From NCBI GenBank assembly GCA_007859745.1, contig SMLU01000003.1:310001-374000 (forward strand): DNA of 64,000 bases, read 5' to 3'. Positions 7,655-17,226 of this stretch are shown piece after piece. Position 1 is the stretch's first letter, and each line of letters begins with the position of its first letter. A program made the translations under genes and the position numbers. A model generated the notes under the pieces. The model was given only the letters and a program-made list of their open reading frames with translations. It was not told the DNA's origin and made no database searches. Source of the DNA: Phycisphaerae bacterium RAS1. GTDB taxonomy: Bacteria; Planctomycetota; Phycisphaerae; UBA1845; Fen-1342.

Positions 7655-9853
7655 TCAACCTCCGGAGAGCAACGCGACGAACGGGTTGATGTCGAGCACG
7701 TTGACCAACCCGTCGCCGTTCAAATCGCCGTTGAGGATATTGCAGCCCGGGTAAGCGGCGGCGTACGCAACCGGGTCGGAAAGCGCCAGCGTGAACGCAT
7801 TGATGTCGAGCACGTTGACGTTGCCGTCGCAGTTCATGTCGCCCGGCAGCGTCTCGCACACGTCTGGGATCTGGTTGCCGTTGGCGTCGGCAAAGGCCGG
7901 CGTGGCCGAGTAACTCACGGCGACCGAGACATAGCTGGCGGGGTTGCAGACGTTGTCCACCGTCGCCGACGCGACCAGGTTTATCGTCGCCGGGCCGCCG
8001 CCGCCGATGGCGCCGTTAAACGTGGCCATCGGGACCATGATTGTGGTCGAGCTGGGCGGGAAGAAGGGGCAGTCCGCGCCGCCGGGGCCGAAGGCAATGC
8101 CCACCGGCGTGCCGTTGATGTCGATGTCGATCTGCTCGGAGGAGAGGTTCAGATCGGCCGAGGCCTGGATCGTGAGCGTGACATCGCCCAGGGCCGGGCG
8201 GGAGGTAAAGACGAACGCTTGCGGCGAAGCGCTGTAAATCGGCGAGAGATCGAGCGACGCGGCCCGAAGCGGGTTGCCGATGTCGCACAGGTCCGGGATG
8301 CCGTTGTTGTTGCAGTCCTGGGCGGCGCCGCCCGCGATGTCATCCGAATCATCGATGCCGTTGCCGTTACAGTCGCGCAGCGTCGTGAAGGCGCTGGGGT
8401 TCGGATTGGAAATCGCCTGGCCCGAGAAGTTGAACGCCGTCACCTTCCAGTAGTAGGTGCGGTTCTGCTCCAGAGCGGTGGGGAGCGGATAGTTGGTCAC
8501 CGTCAGGCCCGTGGCCCGCGCTTCGGGGTTGTTGAACGAAGCGTCGTCATCCAGAACCACGTCATACGTATCGGCTTCCGAGGAGGCCGACCAGGTCAGC
8601 GTGGGATTCGTCCCGACTTCGGTCGAGTTATTCGCCGGCACGAGCGTGCTGAACGGTCCGGGCGGCGCGGGGGGATTGCCGGGGGCCAGACAGGGGCGGC
8701 CGTTGCGGTAGTTGACGATTGAGGTGATTGAGCTCGGGTTCGAGTTGTTAAACGTGTTGACGCACTGCAGACCCGAATTCATTGTGGACGAACAGGTCGA
8801 CGAACAGTGCACCGCGCTCCAGAGATGGCCCAGCTCGTGGGCCGACAGGTCGGTCGCGCAGCCGAAGGTGCCGCAGCAATCCGACTGCACCAGGCAGTAG
8901 GAGCTGCTGTTAAAGCAGATGCTGCCGATGGCGTTGGCGATGCCGATGACCGAGCCGTCGATGTTCTTGGCGGTGAAGAGCTGGGCGACGTCACGGACGA
9001 TCGCACCTTGGTTGTTCGACCACTCGGCGACAAACTGCGACAAGAGCCCACTGGGACTCGTCGACGTGTACGGATCAGGCTCCGCCGTGCGCACCAGGAT
9101 CGTCGTGATCTGGTGGCGGATGCCCACCTGCGACACGTACTGGTTGTTCATCGTGTTGATGACGCTGTTGATGCGATTCTGCACGGCCGAAACCGTGCTG
9201 CCACGCGAGACGTAATATTCAAAATCCGCGTCGCAGCCCAGGTCGGCGATGCACAGACCGCCGCAGTCGCCGGTGCGGAATCCGCCCTCCTCGTCAACGA
9301 AGTTCGGCGTGTGCTCGTCGACGCCGCAGGTCTTGCCGCTGGGAACGATGTCCTCGCCGTTGTAAACGACGTAGTCATCCGCCTGGGCATTGATGAAGTG
9401 TTCGCGAAGCGGCTCAATCCAGCGCGTCCCGCCGTCCGGCAGCCGGATGAGCACCACCAGGCCGGTCTCCAGAATCGCACCCGAAACCGTCGCGCCGGGG
9501 ATTTCGAGCACTTCGCCATCGAGCGTGTTCACCGGCGTCGGCGGAACATCCTGCCATGAACCGTCCGCAAGCTGCGCCTTGACCTGGTAGTTCGGGGCGC
9601 GCACCGAGTGCGGCCGCATGTCCAGCGTCAGCCACTCGCCGTCCACCGGCACACTGGCCGTGAACGCGACGTCAGGCACGTTCGGCAGCGACAACTTGTG
9701 AACCTGGCTGGTCTGAAGTTGAAACGCGGCGTTGACCTGCGGTAGAGCGACCGAGAAATCCGCCTCGGCCGGCTTGCCGCCGAAGGCCGTGGCGGTCAGA
9801 CCCAGCGACGTAACAAGGCTAAAGTGAACCAGACAGCGCAATCCAGCGCGCAT
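7655..9853 (-). CDS. Secreted zinc metalloprotease (reprolysin-like) with dockerin
   Basis: A 732-residue protein with a signal peptide (MRAGLRCLVHFSLVTSLGL). An N-terminal propeptide-like domain (PHSVRAPNYQVKAQLADGSW near 82-101) precedes a metzincin-type domain with the zinc motif HELGHLWSAVH, a cysteine-rich context and a Met-turn candidate after it. Then come an FN3-like module, two DCNxNGIxD repeats, the 122-residue domain (530-652) also found in the subtilase, and a type I dockerin pair (NVLDINAFTLAL, NVLDINPFVALL). A GGAGG Shine-Dalgarno lies 7 nt before the ATG. Its first half is clearly paralogous to the metalloprotease at 21.3-24.5 kb. A promoter candidate is at 9967-9995. The substrate cannot be told. 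Confidence 0.87.
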   Translation of the reverse strand: MRAGLRCLVHFSLVTSLGLTATAFGGKPAEADFSVALPQVNAAFQLQTSQVHKLSLPNVPDVAFTASVPVDGEWLTLDMRPHSVRAPNYQVKAQLADGSWQDVPPTPVNTLDGEVLEIPGATVSGAILETGLVVLIRLPDGGTRWIEPLREHFINAQADDYVVYNGEDIVPSGKTCGVDEHTPNFVDEEGGFRTGDCGGLCIADLGCDADFEYYVSRGSTVSAVQNRINSVINTMNNQYVSQVGIRHQITTILVRTAEPDPYTSTSPSGLLSQFVAEWSNNQGAIVRDVAQLFTAKNIDGSVIGIANAIGSICFNSSSYCLVQSDCCGTFGCATDLSAHELGHLWSAVHCSSTCSSTMNSGLQCVNTFNNSNPSSITSIVNYRNGRPCLAPGNPPAPPGPFSTLVPANNSTEVGTNPTLTWSASSEADTYDVVLDDDASFNNPEARATGLTVTNYPLPTALEQNRTYYWKVTAFNFSGQAISNPNPSAFTTLRDCNGNGIDDSDDIAGGAAQDCNNNGIPDLCDIGNPLRAASLDLSPIYSASPQAFVFTSRPALGDVTLTIQASADLNLSSEQIDIDINGTPVGIAFGPGGADCPFFPPSSTTIMVPMATFNGAIGGGGPATINLVASATVDNVCNPASYVSVAVSYSATPAFADANGNQIPDVCETLPGDMNCDGNVNVLDINAFTLALSDPVAYAAAYPGCNILNGDLNGDGLVNVLDINPFVALLSGG

Positions 9854-9966
9854 GCGAAACCTCCGCGGGTGACAGGTACTTTCCAGACAACGCGTTGGGC
9901 CGGCGAGAAGCGGGAAGACGGGCCGCCTCGACCCGTTTACGCTCGCCGACTATCCCAGCACACAGC

Positions 9967-9995
9967 AGTGTAGCCCGCCCGGCGATGGCGAACAA
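9967..9995 (-). promoter_or_regulatory. Sigma70-type promoter candidate for the metalloprotease gene
   Basis: Reading on the minus strand: TTGTTC (9995-9990), a 17-bp spacer, then TACACT (9972-9967). The predicted start is near 9960, giving an untranslated leader of roughly 105 nt. Confidence 0.5.
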
Positions 9996-10040
9996 GCCCT
10001 TTCTCGCCCGATATCTCAGTCGGGCACCGGTTCGGGGTGG

Positions 10041-10112
10041 GTGACGATCGTCGGCGGCCGGCACCTCATCGGTCCGCGACGTCAACCCGCCGCTTGGCGC
10101 GGCGGGTTCTGA
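10041..10112. repeat. Family A element, copy 2 (right half only)
   Basis: The inverted right half-site (10078-10112) and the interior (gacgatcgtcggcggccggcac...) are kept, but the left half-site is missing. The preserved interior shows that it derives from a full element like the one at 14609-14704. Confidence 0.75.
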
Positions 10113-10184
10113 AAGACGGCCCTGCCGGCGGCCGTACGCCGCCGCCGATTCCGCCGGTCACGTGCAGCCCGTAGGATAGCCTGC

Positions 10185-12140
10185 GTGAGTTATCAGCCGC
10201 TTTCCGACTCGTGCTCGTCGCAGCCAGGCCTGTCCGTCCCGGCGTCACCATGCGGAACCCAGAATCCGGCATGTTTGGCGGAGCGCCTGGTCGGCGTGAC
10301 GGAGTTCCTCGCGCTGCTGGTTATCGGCTGGCTGCTGATGCACTACCTGTGCACCGACACGAAGGGGCCGAACGGGGCGGATTTGGGGCTGCCCGGTTTC
10401 GACTCCTGGTACCACGCACGCATGTCGTCCATGTTGCCCGAGGTCGGCCTGGTGCGCGAGTTTCCGTGGCTGCGGTTCTCCTATTTCACGCGGACGGGGC
10501 ACGATTTCGTCAGCCATCACTACGGCTTTCACGTGATGATGCTGCCGTTCATCAAAGCATCGGAGCATTTCCTCGGCGACGCCGCGCCGGGGGCGCGCTG
10601 GGCGATCTGCACGACCTTCGGCGTGAACCTGGCGCTATTCAATCTACTGCTGAAGGCGGGCGGGGTACGCTGGCGGCTGCTGTGGCTGGCGCTGATCCTG
10701 CTGATGCCGCACCAGTTCATCATGCGCAGCGCTCACATCCGCGCCATCGGCCCGTCGCTGATGTTCCTGATGCTGATCACCTGGCTGATGTTCAAACGGC
10801 GGCCGATCCTGACCGGGCTGGCCATCGCCTCCTACACGCACCTGTACCTCGGGGCCGTGATGTACGCGCCGATCATCGTCGCGACCTACGCGGCGGCCGC
10901 GGCGGTCGGCCCGGCCGGGCAGCGGCATATGCCGTGGAAGCTGGTGCTGATCACCGCCGGCTTCTGGTTTCTGGGAGTGCTCACCTACCCCTACGCCGGG
11001 GGGATGCTGGAGTTTCTGCGGCTGCAAGTGTTCGGCACCGGGCTGACGCCGGACATCGAGGTGGGCGGCGAGTGGAAGCCGTACGAGGGCGTGTGGTGGT
11101 TCACGCAAATGTCGGCGGCGCTGCTGATTGTCTGGACGACGGCGGTGGTGCTGCGGATGCGGCTGGGGCCGAACCTGGATGAGAAGGAAACCACGCTGCT
11201 TCTGCTCAACTTCTTTTTCCTGCTGCTGACGCTGAAGGCGCGGCGGTTCGTGGAATACTGGCCGGCGTTCGGCTTGCTAAGCGCGGCGTACATGCTGGCG
11301 CCGGTTTTGTCGCCGCTGATTGAACGATTGGAGCGCGGCTGGCGGAGCGACGAGCCGCAGCGCGGCGAGGTGCTGCGACGCGTCATCATCGCGACGCTTG
11401 TGACCGGCGCCGTGGCGCTGTGCGGGCTGGGCTTCTTCGGCGGAGTGGCGAAGTTTCTCTTGGGCGACCCGCGGCTGACAACCGTTTTCGGCCTGGCCGT
11501 GGTCGTGACGGCGCTGGGCGCGGCGGTCGGCTTTCTAGTGCGGCGGCTGGAATTGTGGGTGGTCCCGGTGCGAACCGTACTGGCGGCGGCCTGCCTCAGC
11601 GCGGTGGGCTTCGGGTATCCGCAGTGGACCGAAATCCGCAAGAGCCTGCGCTGCGGCTACGACCTGAAAGCGCTGCGCGAGACCATGGCTTACGTCCGCG
11701 AGCATTCGCAGCCGGGGGACGTCATCTTCACCGACGACTGGGACATCTTCCCCGTCTACTTCTATCACAACACGTACAACAACTACATCGTCGGGCTGGA
11801 CCCGAAGTTCACGCACGAGCGCCGGCCGGACCTGTGGCAGCGCTTCGTCAAGATCACGCGCGGCCAGACGCCTTGTGACATCACCGAGCCGACGCCGGAC
11901 GAAAACGGCAAGCTGGTGAAGAAGAAGCTGCACGTGGACTTGATCGACGTCCGTGAGCAGTTCGGCGCGAAGTGGGTGATCACCGATCGGGATCACCGCT
12001 CGCTCGCGAACAAGCTGGCGAAGGCCAAGGACATCGCGGAGTTGGTCTATCCGGTCACGAGCATGAGTGAGGCGGGGGAGGCGGAGTTTCTGGTGTTTCG
12101 GGTGATCTGGCCGGAGGGGCGGCCCGCCCAGGGACTATAA
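10185..12140 (+). CDS. Multi-pass membrane protein, GT-C / oligosaccharyltransferase-like
   Basis: A 651-residue protein with roughly a dozen hydrophobic segments from about residue 38 to 495 and a soluble C-terminal part. DSWYHARM near residue 73, just after the first membrane segment, resembles the Asp-containing loop of STT3/GT-C enzymes, and the C-terminal region has DDWDIFPVYFYHNTYNNY. A lipid-linked sugar transferase role is likely but substrate and family are not certain. The start is GTG at 10185 without a strong ribosome site, so the first about 30 residues may not be translated. Residues around 49-63 (WLLMHYLCTDTKGPN) are encoded by DNA almost identical to part of the IS1380 transposase gene; see findings. 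Confidence 0.65.
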   Translation: MSYQPLSDSCSSQPGLSVPASPCGTQNPACLAERLVGVTEFLALLVIGWLLMHYLCTDTKGPNGADLGLPGFDSWYHARMSSMLPEVGLVREFPWLRFSYFTRTGHDFVSHHYGFHVMMLPFIKASEHFLGDAAPGARWAICTTFGVNLALFNLLLKAGGVRWRLLWLALILLMPHQFIMRSAHIRAIGPSLMFLMLITWLMFKRRPILTGLAIASYTHLYLGAVMYAPIIVATYAAAAAVGPAGQRHMPWKLVLITAGFWFLGVLTYPYAGGMLEFLRLQVFGTGLTPDIEVGGEWKPYEGVWWFTQMSAALLIVWTTAVVLRMRLGPNLDEKETTLLLLNFFFLLLTLKARRFVEYWPAFGLLSAAYMLAPVLSPLIERLERGWRSDEPQRGEVLRRVIIATLVTGAVALCGLGFFGGVAKFLLGDPRLTTVFGLAVVVTALGAAVGFLVRRLELWVVPVRTVLAAACLSAVGFGYPQWTEIRKSLRCGYDLKALRETMAYVREHSQPGDVIFTDDWDIFPVYFYHNTYNNYIVGLDPKFTHERRPDLWQRFVKITRGQTPCDITEPTPDENGKLVKKKLHVDLIDVREQFGAKWVITDRDHRSLANKLAKAKDIAELVYPVTSMSEAGEAEFLVFRVIWPEGRPAQGL

Positions 12141-12295
12141 AGTCCGCCCCTGGAACGGGAGACCAGCTCCTTGTTTCTTCGATTCCTGTTCTTCCGCCGG
12201 AAAGGGCGAAGCTACGTTCGTCTGCTCGCCGGGCGAATCCGGTTCGCAGGCAAGACGCCGACGCGCCGGACACACGCCGATGGGTTGCGTCATCT

Positions 12296-12652
12296 TTAGG
12301 AACGTGGCGTCGACCGCCCCGTTCGGCGTCCGGCGCTCATACGTCTTTTCGGCCGGAGTCGGCGCGCGTCCAGCCACTTCTTCAATGAGGCCTGGCTTTC
12401 GCCCGATGCGCGGCCCGCGAGGAGCCCCTCGACGCTGATATCCTCATCGAGGCCTTCCCAGTGAATGCCCTGTCCGCGCCCGATCAGGCGCCAGTTCCGG
12501 CGCTCGCGCGGGCTGCCGTGCAGCAAACGCGGATACCAGGCGAGCGGGGCCGAAATCGTGCGGCCGTCGCTGAGCTCCACGCTCAGCGTGTCCTCGCTCA
12601 CATGCACGTCGTCGGCCGCGGGCAGCCTCAGCTCAAGCACCGAAATACTCAT
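12296..12652 (-). CDS. DUF2442 family protein
   Basis: A 118-residue protein whose first 75 residues match the DUF2442 pattern (DGRTISAPLAWYPRLLHGSP, then the IHWEGLDEDISVEGLL motif). The tail after about residue 90 is basic and probably disordered (KRRMSAGRRTGRS). Its start overlaps the end of the DUF4160 gene by 20 bp, so the two are translationally coupled. The biochemical function is unknown. This pair is often found together and has been proposed to act as a toxin-antitoxin-like or DNA-related module, without proof. Confidence 0.75.
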   Translation of the reverse strand: MSISVLELRLPAADDVHVSEDTLSVELSDGRTISAPLAWYPRLLHGSPRERRNWRLIGRGQGIHWEGLDEDISVEGLLAGRASGESQASLKKWLDARRLRPKRRMSAGRRTGRSTPRS

Positions 12653-12869
12653 TCCATGCCTCGATCAGCGCGGCCTCATGTTGCCGCAACAGCATTTCGA
12701 TTCGACCAAGCTCCTTGCGCGAAAATCCGCCGCTTCGAGCCAGCCGCACGGGATCGAGCCAGAGCTTTGCCACCTTGTCCTCGCGCTCGACATGCACATG
12801 CGCCGGTTCCGCGCGGTCGGCAGAATAGAAGAACACGCGGTACGGCCCGAGGGTCGTAACGGTCGGCAT
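12633..12869 (-). CDS. DUF4160 family protein
   Basis: A 78-residue protein with the DUF4160 signature: GPYRVFFYSADRAEPAHVHV at residues 8-27, then KLWLDPVRLARSGGFSRKEL and a C-terminal helix. A GAGGT ribosome site lies 6 nt before the ATG. It is the first gene of a two-gene unit with DUF2442. The function is unknown; the family has been suggested to belong to toxin-antitoxin-like pairs. Confidence 0.8.
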   Translation of the reverse strand: MPTVTTLGPYRVFFYSADRAEPAHVHVEREDKVAKLWLDPVRLARSGGFSRKELGRIEMLLRQHEAALIEAWNEYFGA

Positions 12870-12930
12870 CGCGTGACCTCATATTCGTCCGCGTCGCCGC
12901 GCGGGAAAACGTCGTTGGTGCAGGCTCAAA

Positions 12931-12968
12931 CCGCTGCCTGACGGTCGCGGCTCGGAAAGAGGCAGCGG
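12931..12968 (-). terminator. Hairpin directly after the aldehyde dehydrogenase stop, made from family G repeat
   Basis: The arms CCGCTGCCT and AGGCAGCGG (9 bp perfect) surround a family G core (ttccgagccgcgaccgt on the minus strand). The hairpin abuts the stop codon of the ALDH gene on the minus strand. Only a short tttga follows, so terminator activity is uncertain. Confidence 0.45.
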
Positions 12969-14435
12969 CTAGATTTTCACCGTCACCGTCTTCACTTCCG
13001 TGTAGTTCGCCAGGCCGTACTCGCCCAGCTCGCGACCGATGCCCGACTGCTTGTAGCCGCCGAAGGGGGCGGCGGCGTCGAAGACGTCGTAGCAGTTCAC
13101 CCACACCGTCCCGGCGCGGACGCGATTGGCGATGGCGTGCGCCTTCTCGATGTCGCGCGTCCAGACGGCGGCGGCCAGGCCGTACATGCTCTTGTTGGCG
13201 CGTTTCACGACGTCGTCCACGTCCTTGAAGCGGATGACGGACAGGACCGGGCCGAAGATTTCCTCCTGCGCGATTTTCATCTCGTCCTTCACGTTGGTGA
13301 AGACGGTCGGCTCGATGAAGAAGCCCTTGTTGCCGACGCGGTTGCCGCCGGTTTCCATCTTCGCGCCGTCCTTCTTGCCGGCGTCGATGTAGCTCATCAC
13401 CTTGTTGAACTGGTCCTTATCCACCTGCGGCCCCTGCTGCGTCTCGCGCGCGAACGGATCGCCGACCTTGCGGGCCTTGGCCTTGGCGACCATCTTGCTG
13501 ACGAATTCGTCGTGCACCTTCTCCTCGACGTAGAGGCGCGAGCCGGCGCAGCAGCACTGCCCCTGGTTGAAGAACAACGCGAAGTAGGCCCCTTCGACCG
13601 CGGCGTCGAGATCAGTGTCGGCGAACACGATGTTCGGGCTTTTCCCGCCAAGTTCCAGCGTGACGCGCTTCAGGTTGCTCTCGGCGGCGTACTTCATGAT
13701 GAGGTGGCCGACCTCGGTCGAACCGGTGAAGGCGACCTTGTCCACGTCCATGTGCCTGGCCAACGGGGCGCCGGCCGACGGGCCGAAGCCGGTCAGGATG
13801 TTCAGCACGCCCGGCGGGAAGCCGGCCTCCAGGGCCAGCTCGCCGACGCGCAGAGCCGAGAGCGGCGTCTGCTCGGCAACCTTCATAACGACCGTGCAGC
13901 CGGCGGCGAGCGCAGGGCCGAGCTTCCAAGCCTGCATGAGCAACGGGAAGTTCCAGGGAATGATCTGGGCAGCGACGCCGACCGGCTCGTGCCGCGTGTA
14001 GCAGAAGTACGGGCCGTTGACCGGAATGGTCTTGCCGTGAATCTTGTCGGCCCAGCCGGCGTAGTAGCGATAGCAGGCGATCGTGAGCGGCAGGTCGGCC
14101 TTGAGCGAGTCGCCCATCGGCTTGCCGTTGTCGAGCGTCTCCAGCGCGGCCAGGTCTTTCTTGTTCGCCTCGATCAGATCGGCCAGCTTGTACATCAGCC
14201 GGCCGCGCTCCGTGGCCGACATCTTAGACCAGGGGCCTTCCTCAAAGGCGCGGCGGGCGGAGGCGACGGCGCGATCGACATCGTGCTGATCTGCGTCGGG
14301 GACGCGCGTTATCACTTCTTCAGTCGCGGGGTTGATTGTCTCGAACGTCTTTCCGCTGGCGGCAGCCTGCCATTCGCCGTTGATCAGCAGCTTGGCAGGG
14401 CCGAGATTGACCTGGGGAGCAGTAGCGGTGGACAT
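12969..14435 (-). CDS. NAD(P)-dependent aldehyde dehydrogenase (ALDH1/2-like)
   Basis: A 488-residue class I/II aldehyde dehydrogenase that oxidises an aldehyde to the acid. The whole fold is visible: cofactor motif [25 protein letters not shown] Rossmann turn, general base Glu in [14 protein letters not shown], catalytic Cys in [26 protein letters not shown] and the C-terminal [15 protein letters not shown]. The start at 14435 is chosen because AGGAG lies about 9 nt upstream and the protein then begins at the usual place; the open frame extends further upstream into repeat DNA. Closest in pattern to retinal/acetaldehyde/betaine-type dehydrogenases; substrate not determinable. The gene is monocistronic. 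Confidence 0.92.
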   Translation of the reverse strand: MSTATAPQVNLGPAKLLINGEWQAAASGKTFETINPATEEVITRVPDADQHDVDRAVASARRAFEEGPWSKMSATERGRLMYKLADLIEANKKDLAALETLDNGKPMGDSLKADLPLTIACYRYYAGWADKIHGKTIPVNGPYFCYTRHEPVGVAAQIIPWNFPLLMQAWKLGPALAAGCTVVMKVAEQTPLSALRVGELALEAGFPPGVLNILTGFGPSAGAPLARHMDVDKVAFTGSTEVGHLIMKYAAESNLKRVTLELGGKSPNIVFADTDLDAAVEGAYFALFFNQGQCCCAGSRLYVEEKVHDEFVSKMVAKAKARKVGDPFARETQQGPQVDKDQFNKVMSYIDAGKKDGAKMETGGNRVGNKGFFIEPTVFTNVKDEMKIAQEEIFGPVLSVIRFKDVDDVVKRANKSMYGLAAAVWTRDIEKAHAIANRVRAGTVWVNCYDVFDAAAPFGGYKQSGIGRELGEYGLANYTEVKTVTVKI

Positions 14436-14736
14436 TGCATGTTCTCCTGGCGAGTGCCGGTACGTGAGGCGTTTCGCGGCCCATTTGTGCAAGGACGTAT
14501 TTTCGGCGCGCGTGGCGTGCGGGTCAATCGGAATTTTGCTTCGCGTATGGGGGGATTGGGTGCGTGTGACTGAAATTCGCGGCAGACGCCGCCGGCCGGG
14601 CGGTTTTCCCGAACCCGCCGCGCCAAGCGGCGGGGTGAAGATCGTCGGCGAGCGGCGCCTCACAGCCGGGGGCGTCAACCCGCCGCTTGGCGCGGCGGGT
14701 TCGGACAGAAATGCCCGCCGCGCCTGCAAGACTCGA
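14436..14736. other. Intergenic stretch with a complete family A repeat
   Basis: This 301-bp gap lies upstream of the aldehyde dehydrogenase gene and downstream of the CgeB-like gene on the same strand. It holds the family A element 14609-14704. No convincing small gene is seen. Confidence 0.6.
14609..14704. repeat. Family A REPIN-like element, copy 3 (complete)
   Basis: Half-sites 14609-14638 and 14674-14704 are inverted around an interior that matches copies 1 and 2 (atcgtcggcgagcggcgcct). Beyond the right half-site the flank cggacagaaatgcccgccg is also shared with copy 4, so the mobile unit is probably longer than the core. Confidence 0.85.
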
Positions 14737-17154
14737 TCAGTTGGGGGGACCGTCCTCTGGCCCCTCATCGAGGGCCGTACTACTCCCGCTCAGCCCCCCT
14801 GCCACGAATTCGAGCAGCCGCCGAACCAGCGCCGCGTACGAGCAATGCAACTCAACCGCCCGGCGCATGTCGGCAGCCAACCGGGCACGCTCCTCATCCG
14901 CCTGTGTGAAATGCTCCAATCGCTGGTTAAGCTCTTCGGGCCCAATGAACACGACCCGCTCATACTCCGGCCAGACCGCTCCCGCCATGTGAATGCTGCG
15001 AGCCTCGAACAGCGCCCGGAACGTGATCCACCACTTCTTCGTCACGGTCAGCGCCCCGCCGCGCGTCAGCCCCAGCGCCGCCAGCAACGCCGAAAACCGC
15101 GGCCGCAGTGGCTCGGGAATGTCGGCGATCGTCACGTCGCAGGGCAACGATGAGCGCCGCCCGGCGACCAGGCGGTAAATCGACTCATATAGCGCGGTCG
15201 CCGCCTCCGACTCGCGCCGCTGCATGAGGAAGAACCCGCCGGCGCACAGCCCATCCAGCACGCGCTGGTGCTGCGAGTGATTGCAGCCCGCGTGCAGACA
15301 CACCTTCGCCGCCCGGAACGCCAGCGCCAGCTCGCGCCCCGGCGTCAACGGCCCGCGGGCGTGCGGGGCGAACTCGGTGTGTCGGTCCCAGCCGTGGCCG
15401 TAAAGCGCGAACGTCCCGCCGCTGCGGATCGCCCAGGCGGCGGCCGTGCGAATCGCCTGCTCGCGCAGGTGCTGGTCCGCGACGCCGCGCAGCATCTGGA
15501 CCAGCTCGCCGCGCACGGCCAGATCGTTGAACCGTCCGCCGAGGCGCCGCTCCACGCGCGTGAGCAGCAGGTCCAGCTCGATCTCGCCAGTAAAGTGCGG
15601 CCGGCGCATCTCCGCGCTCAGCTCATCGTACGCCGCGTCGAATACGGCCCGCAGGCCGGCGTCCATGTTCCGCCGCGCCGCGTCGACCCGCTGCGCGACG
15701 CCAGCGTGCGGCGGTGCATGCGTGGCATACATGACGTCGCAGCGGTATGGGGCCAGCTCCGCTTCGCTGGCGTCATCCACGTTGAAACGCGCGGGGTTGA
15801 CCGGGATCGCGCAATTCATCGTCCGCCTGCCGGGATAGCCGAAGTCGGTCAGCAGGTCGCAGGCGTTGTGGCCGATGACGAATTCGCGCGGGTGAACGCC
15901 GGCGCCGGCCGCGGGGTTCATCAGGTTGGGCAGCATGTCCTGCACCCAGCAGACGCTGGGCAATCCGTCGGGCAGGACGCTGGGGTACTCGCGCCGCAGG
16001 TGATCGATGTTGATGAACAGATCCGGCTGATGCTCCTCGATGGCGCGAAGTGAAGTCAGCGGCGAGTAGTGCGCGTGGTCGTCCGGCTCGATGATCAGGT
16101 GCGTCCGATGCCCGAGCATCTCAAACGCCGCCAGGAGATCGCGCAGCGTGTATTGCAGCACGGTGGTGAAGCGGCTGGTGATGCCGACGACCCGCAGCGC
16201 CGTTTCGCCGAGTGCCGCAGCGGCGAAGCGCTCCGCCAGCGCCGCGTCATCCAGCGCGTAGCCGGCCGTCACGCGGGTGAATGCGGCCTGCTGCTCGCCG
16301 CGGCGACGGGCGACTTCGGCGTCGACCTTCTCCACGCACTCGCTCTCGCCGCTGCCGCCGGGCCAACGCGGCCCACCGGAAATCACGACCGGCGTTGCGC
16401 GGTCGATGTCAGCGATGTACTGCTCAAACTCAGCCAGCGCCCGGTCGCCCGCACAGAGACGAACGCGTGGATCGTTGAGCAGCGCCGTCCAGCCATATAG
16501 GTGCATCGCGACCGCCCACGCAGCCAGCGACGACTCCACCAACAGGACGAGCGGGCTGGACGTCAGAAATGTGGACTGCGACGCCGCCACGATCGGCCCC
16601 GCCAAACCACCCAGCCCGAGTCCGGCCACGGCGATCGTGCGGATCACGCGACCGCTCCACTCGCCGCGAAGCGACTCGCGCTGTCCCGGTGAGACAGGCG
16701 GTGTCAGCGCGGGCAGCCAGCAGCCACGTAGCGTGTCGTAGATCTGCCAGGCGCCGTCGACCGTCTGGTGCAGTTCCAATTGCCGCCTCACTGCACGCCA
16801 GGTTGAGAGAAGCTCATCGCGCAGTCCGGTTCGGAGACCGAACGGCTCGACGTTGGCCTGAAACGTCGCGTCAAACCGGCTCCAACTGACGCGCCGCGAC
16901 GAACCCGCAATTCGCGAAAGGAGGCGCTCTCGCAAATCGGCCGTGCAGGCCGGACCTTCGAGCAGCCCGCGTGCCGCGTCGGAAAGGCCCAGCGCCGCCA
17001 GGGCCCCTACCGCCGCCTCGCGCGTCACGCCGTCTTCCGGCGAATCGCGCAAGTGCTGCGCGGCGGCGTTCAGGAAGCCGTACACGTCGCCGCGGGCAAG
17101 CAGCCCGCGGAGGGCACACGCACGATCCGACTCGGGAGCGGCGACGACGGACAT
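14737..17154 (-). CDS. CgeB-like glycosyltransferase-family protein
   Basis: An 805-residue protein. The C-terminal two-fifths resembles CgeB/YkvP-type proteins (Glyco_trans_1_2): a GT-B-like arrangement with [20 protein letters not shown] and ANVCLN-like [20 protein letters not shown] followed by [10 protein letters not shown], typical of the donor-binding end. The middle part (about 330-480) has the acceptor-side Rossmann features ([37 protein letters not shown]). The first 170 residues look helical and unassigned; 180-235 are hydrophobic and could be a membrane hairpin. Two genes for glycan-related proteins follow divergently at 17.2-20.2 kb. The sugar and the acceptor are unknown. Confidence 0.65.
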   Translation of the reverse strand: MSVVAAPESDRACALRGLLARGDVYGFLNAAAQHLRDSPEDGVTREAAVGALAALGLSDAARGLLEGPACTADLRERLLSRIAGSSRRVSWSRFDATFQANVEPFGLRTGLRDELLSTWRAVRRQLELHQTVDGAWQIYDTLRGCWLPALTPPVSPGQRESLRGEWSGRVIRTIAVAGLGLGGLAGPIVAASQSTFLTSSPLVLLVESSLAAWAVAMHLYGWTALLNDPRVRLCAGDRALAEFEQYIADIDRATPVVISGGPRWPGGSGESECVEKVDAEVARRRGEQQAAFTRVTAGYALDDAALAERFAAAALGETALRVVGITSRFTTVLQYTLRDLLAAFEMLGHRTHLIIEPDDHAHYSPLTSLRAIEEHQPDLFINIDHLRREYPSVLPDGLPSVCWVQDMLPNLMNPAAGAGVHPREFVIGHNACDLLTDFGYPGRRTMNCAIPVNPARFNVDDASEAELAPYRCDVMYATHAPPHAGVAQRVDAARRNMDAGLRAVFDAAYDELSAEMRRPHFTGEIELDLLLTRVERRLGGRFNDLAVRGELVQMLRGVADQHLREQAIRTAAAWAIRSGGTFALYGHGWDRHTEFAPHARGPLTPGRELALAFRAAKVCLHAGCNHSQHQRVLDGLCAGGFFLMQRRESEAATALYESIYRLVAGRRSSLPCDVTIADIPEPLRPRFSALLAALGLTRGGALTVTKKWWITFRALFEARSIHMAGAVWPEYERVVFIGPEELNQRLEHFTQADEERARLAADMRRAVELHCSYAALVRRLLEFVAGGLSGSSTALDEGPEDGPPN

Positions 17155-17226
17155 CTCATTCCTTATCGGATCGCGCCCGCGACCGCCCGATGGTCGATAG
17201 GGACATGGACGGCTACGGGTGCCAGC

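Larger units (their letters stand above)
9854..10184. other. Divergent intergenic region with a promoter and half a family A repeat
   Basis: This 331-bp gap between the divergently transcribed metalloprotease and GT-C-like genes contains a minus-strand promoter candidate (9967-9995) and a family A remnant (10041-10112). A GC-rich palindromic stretch precedes the GTG at 10185. I see no gene in it. Confidence 0.6.
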
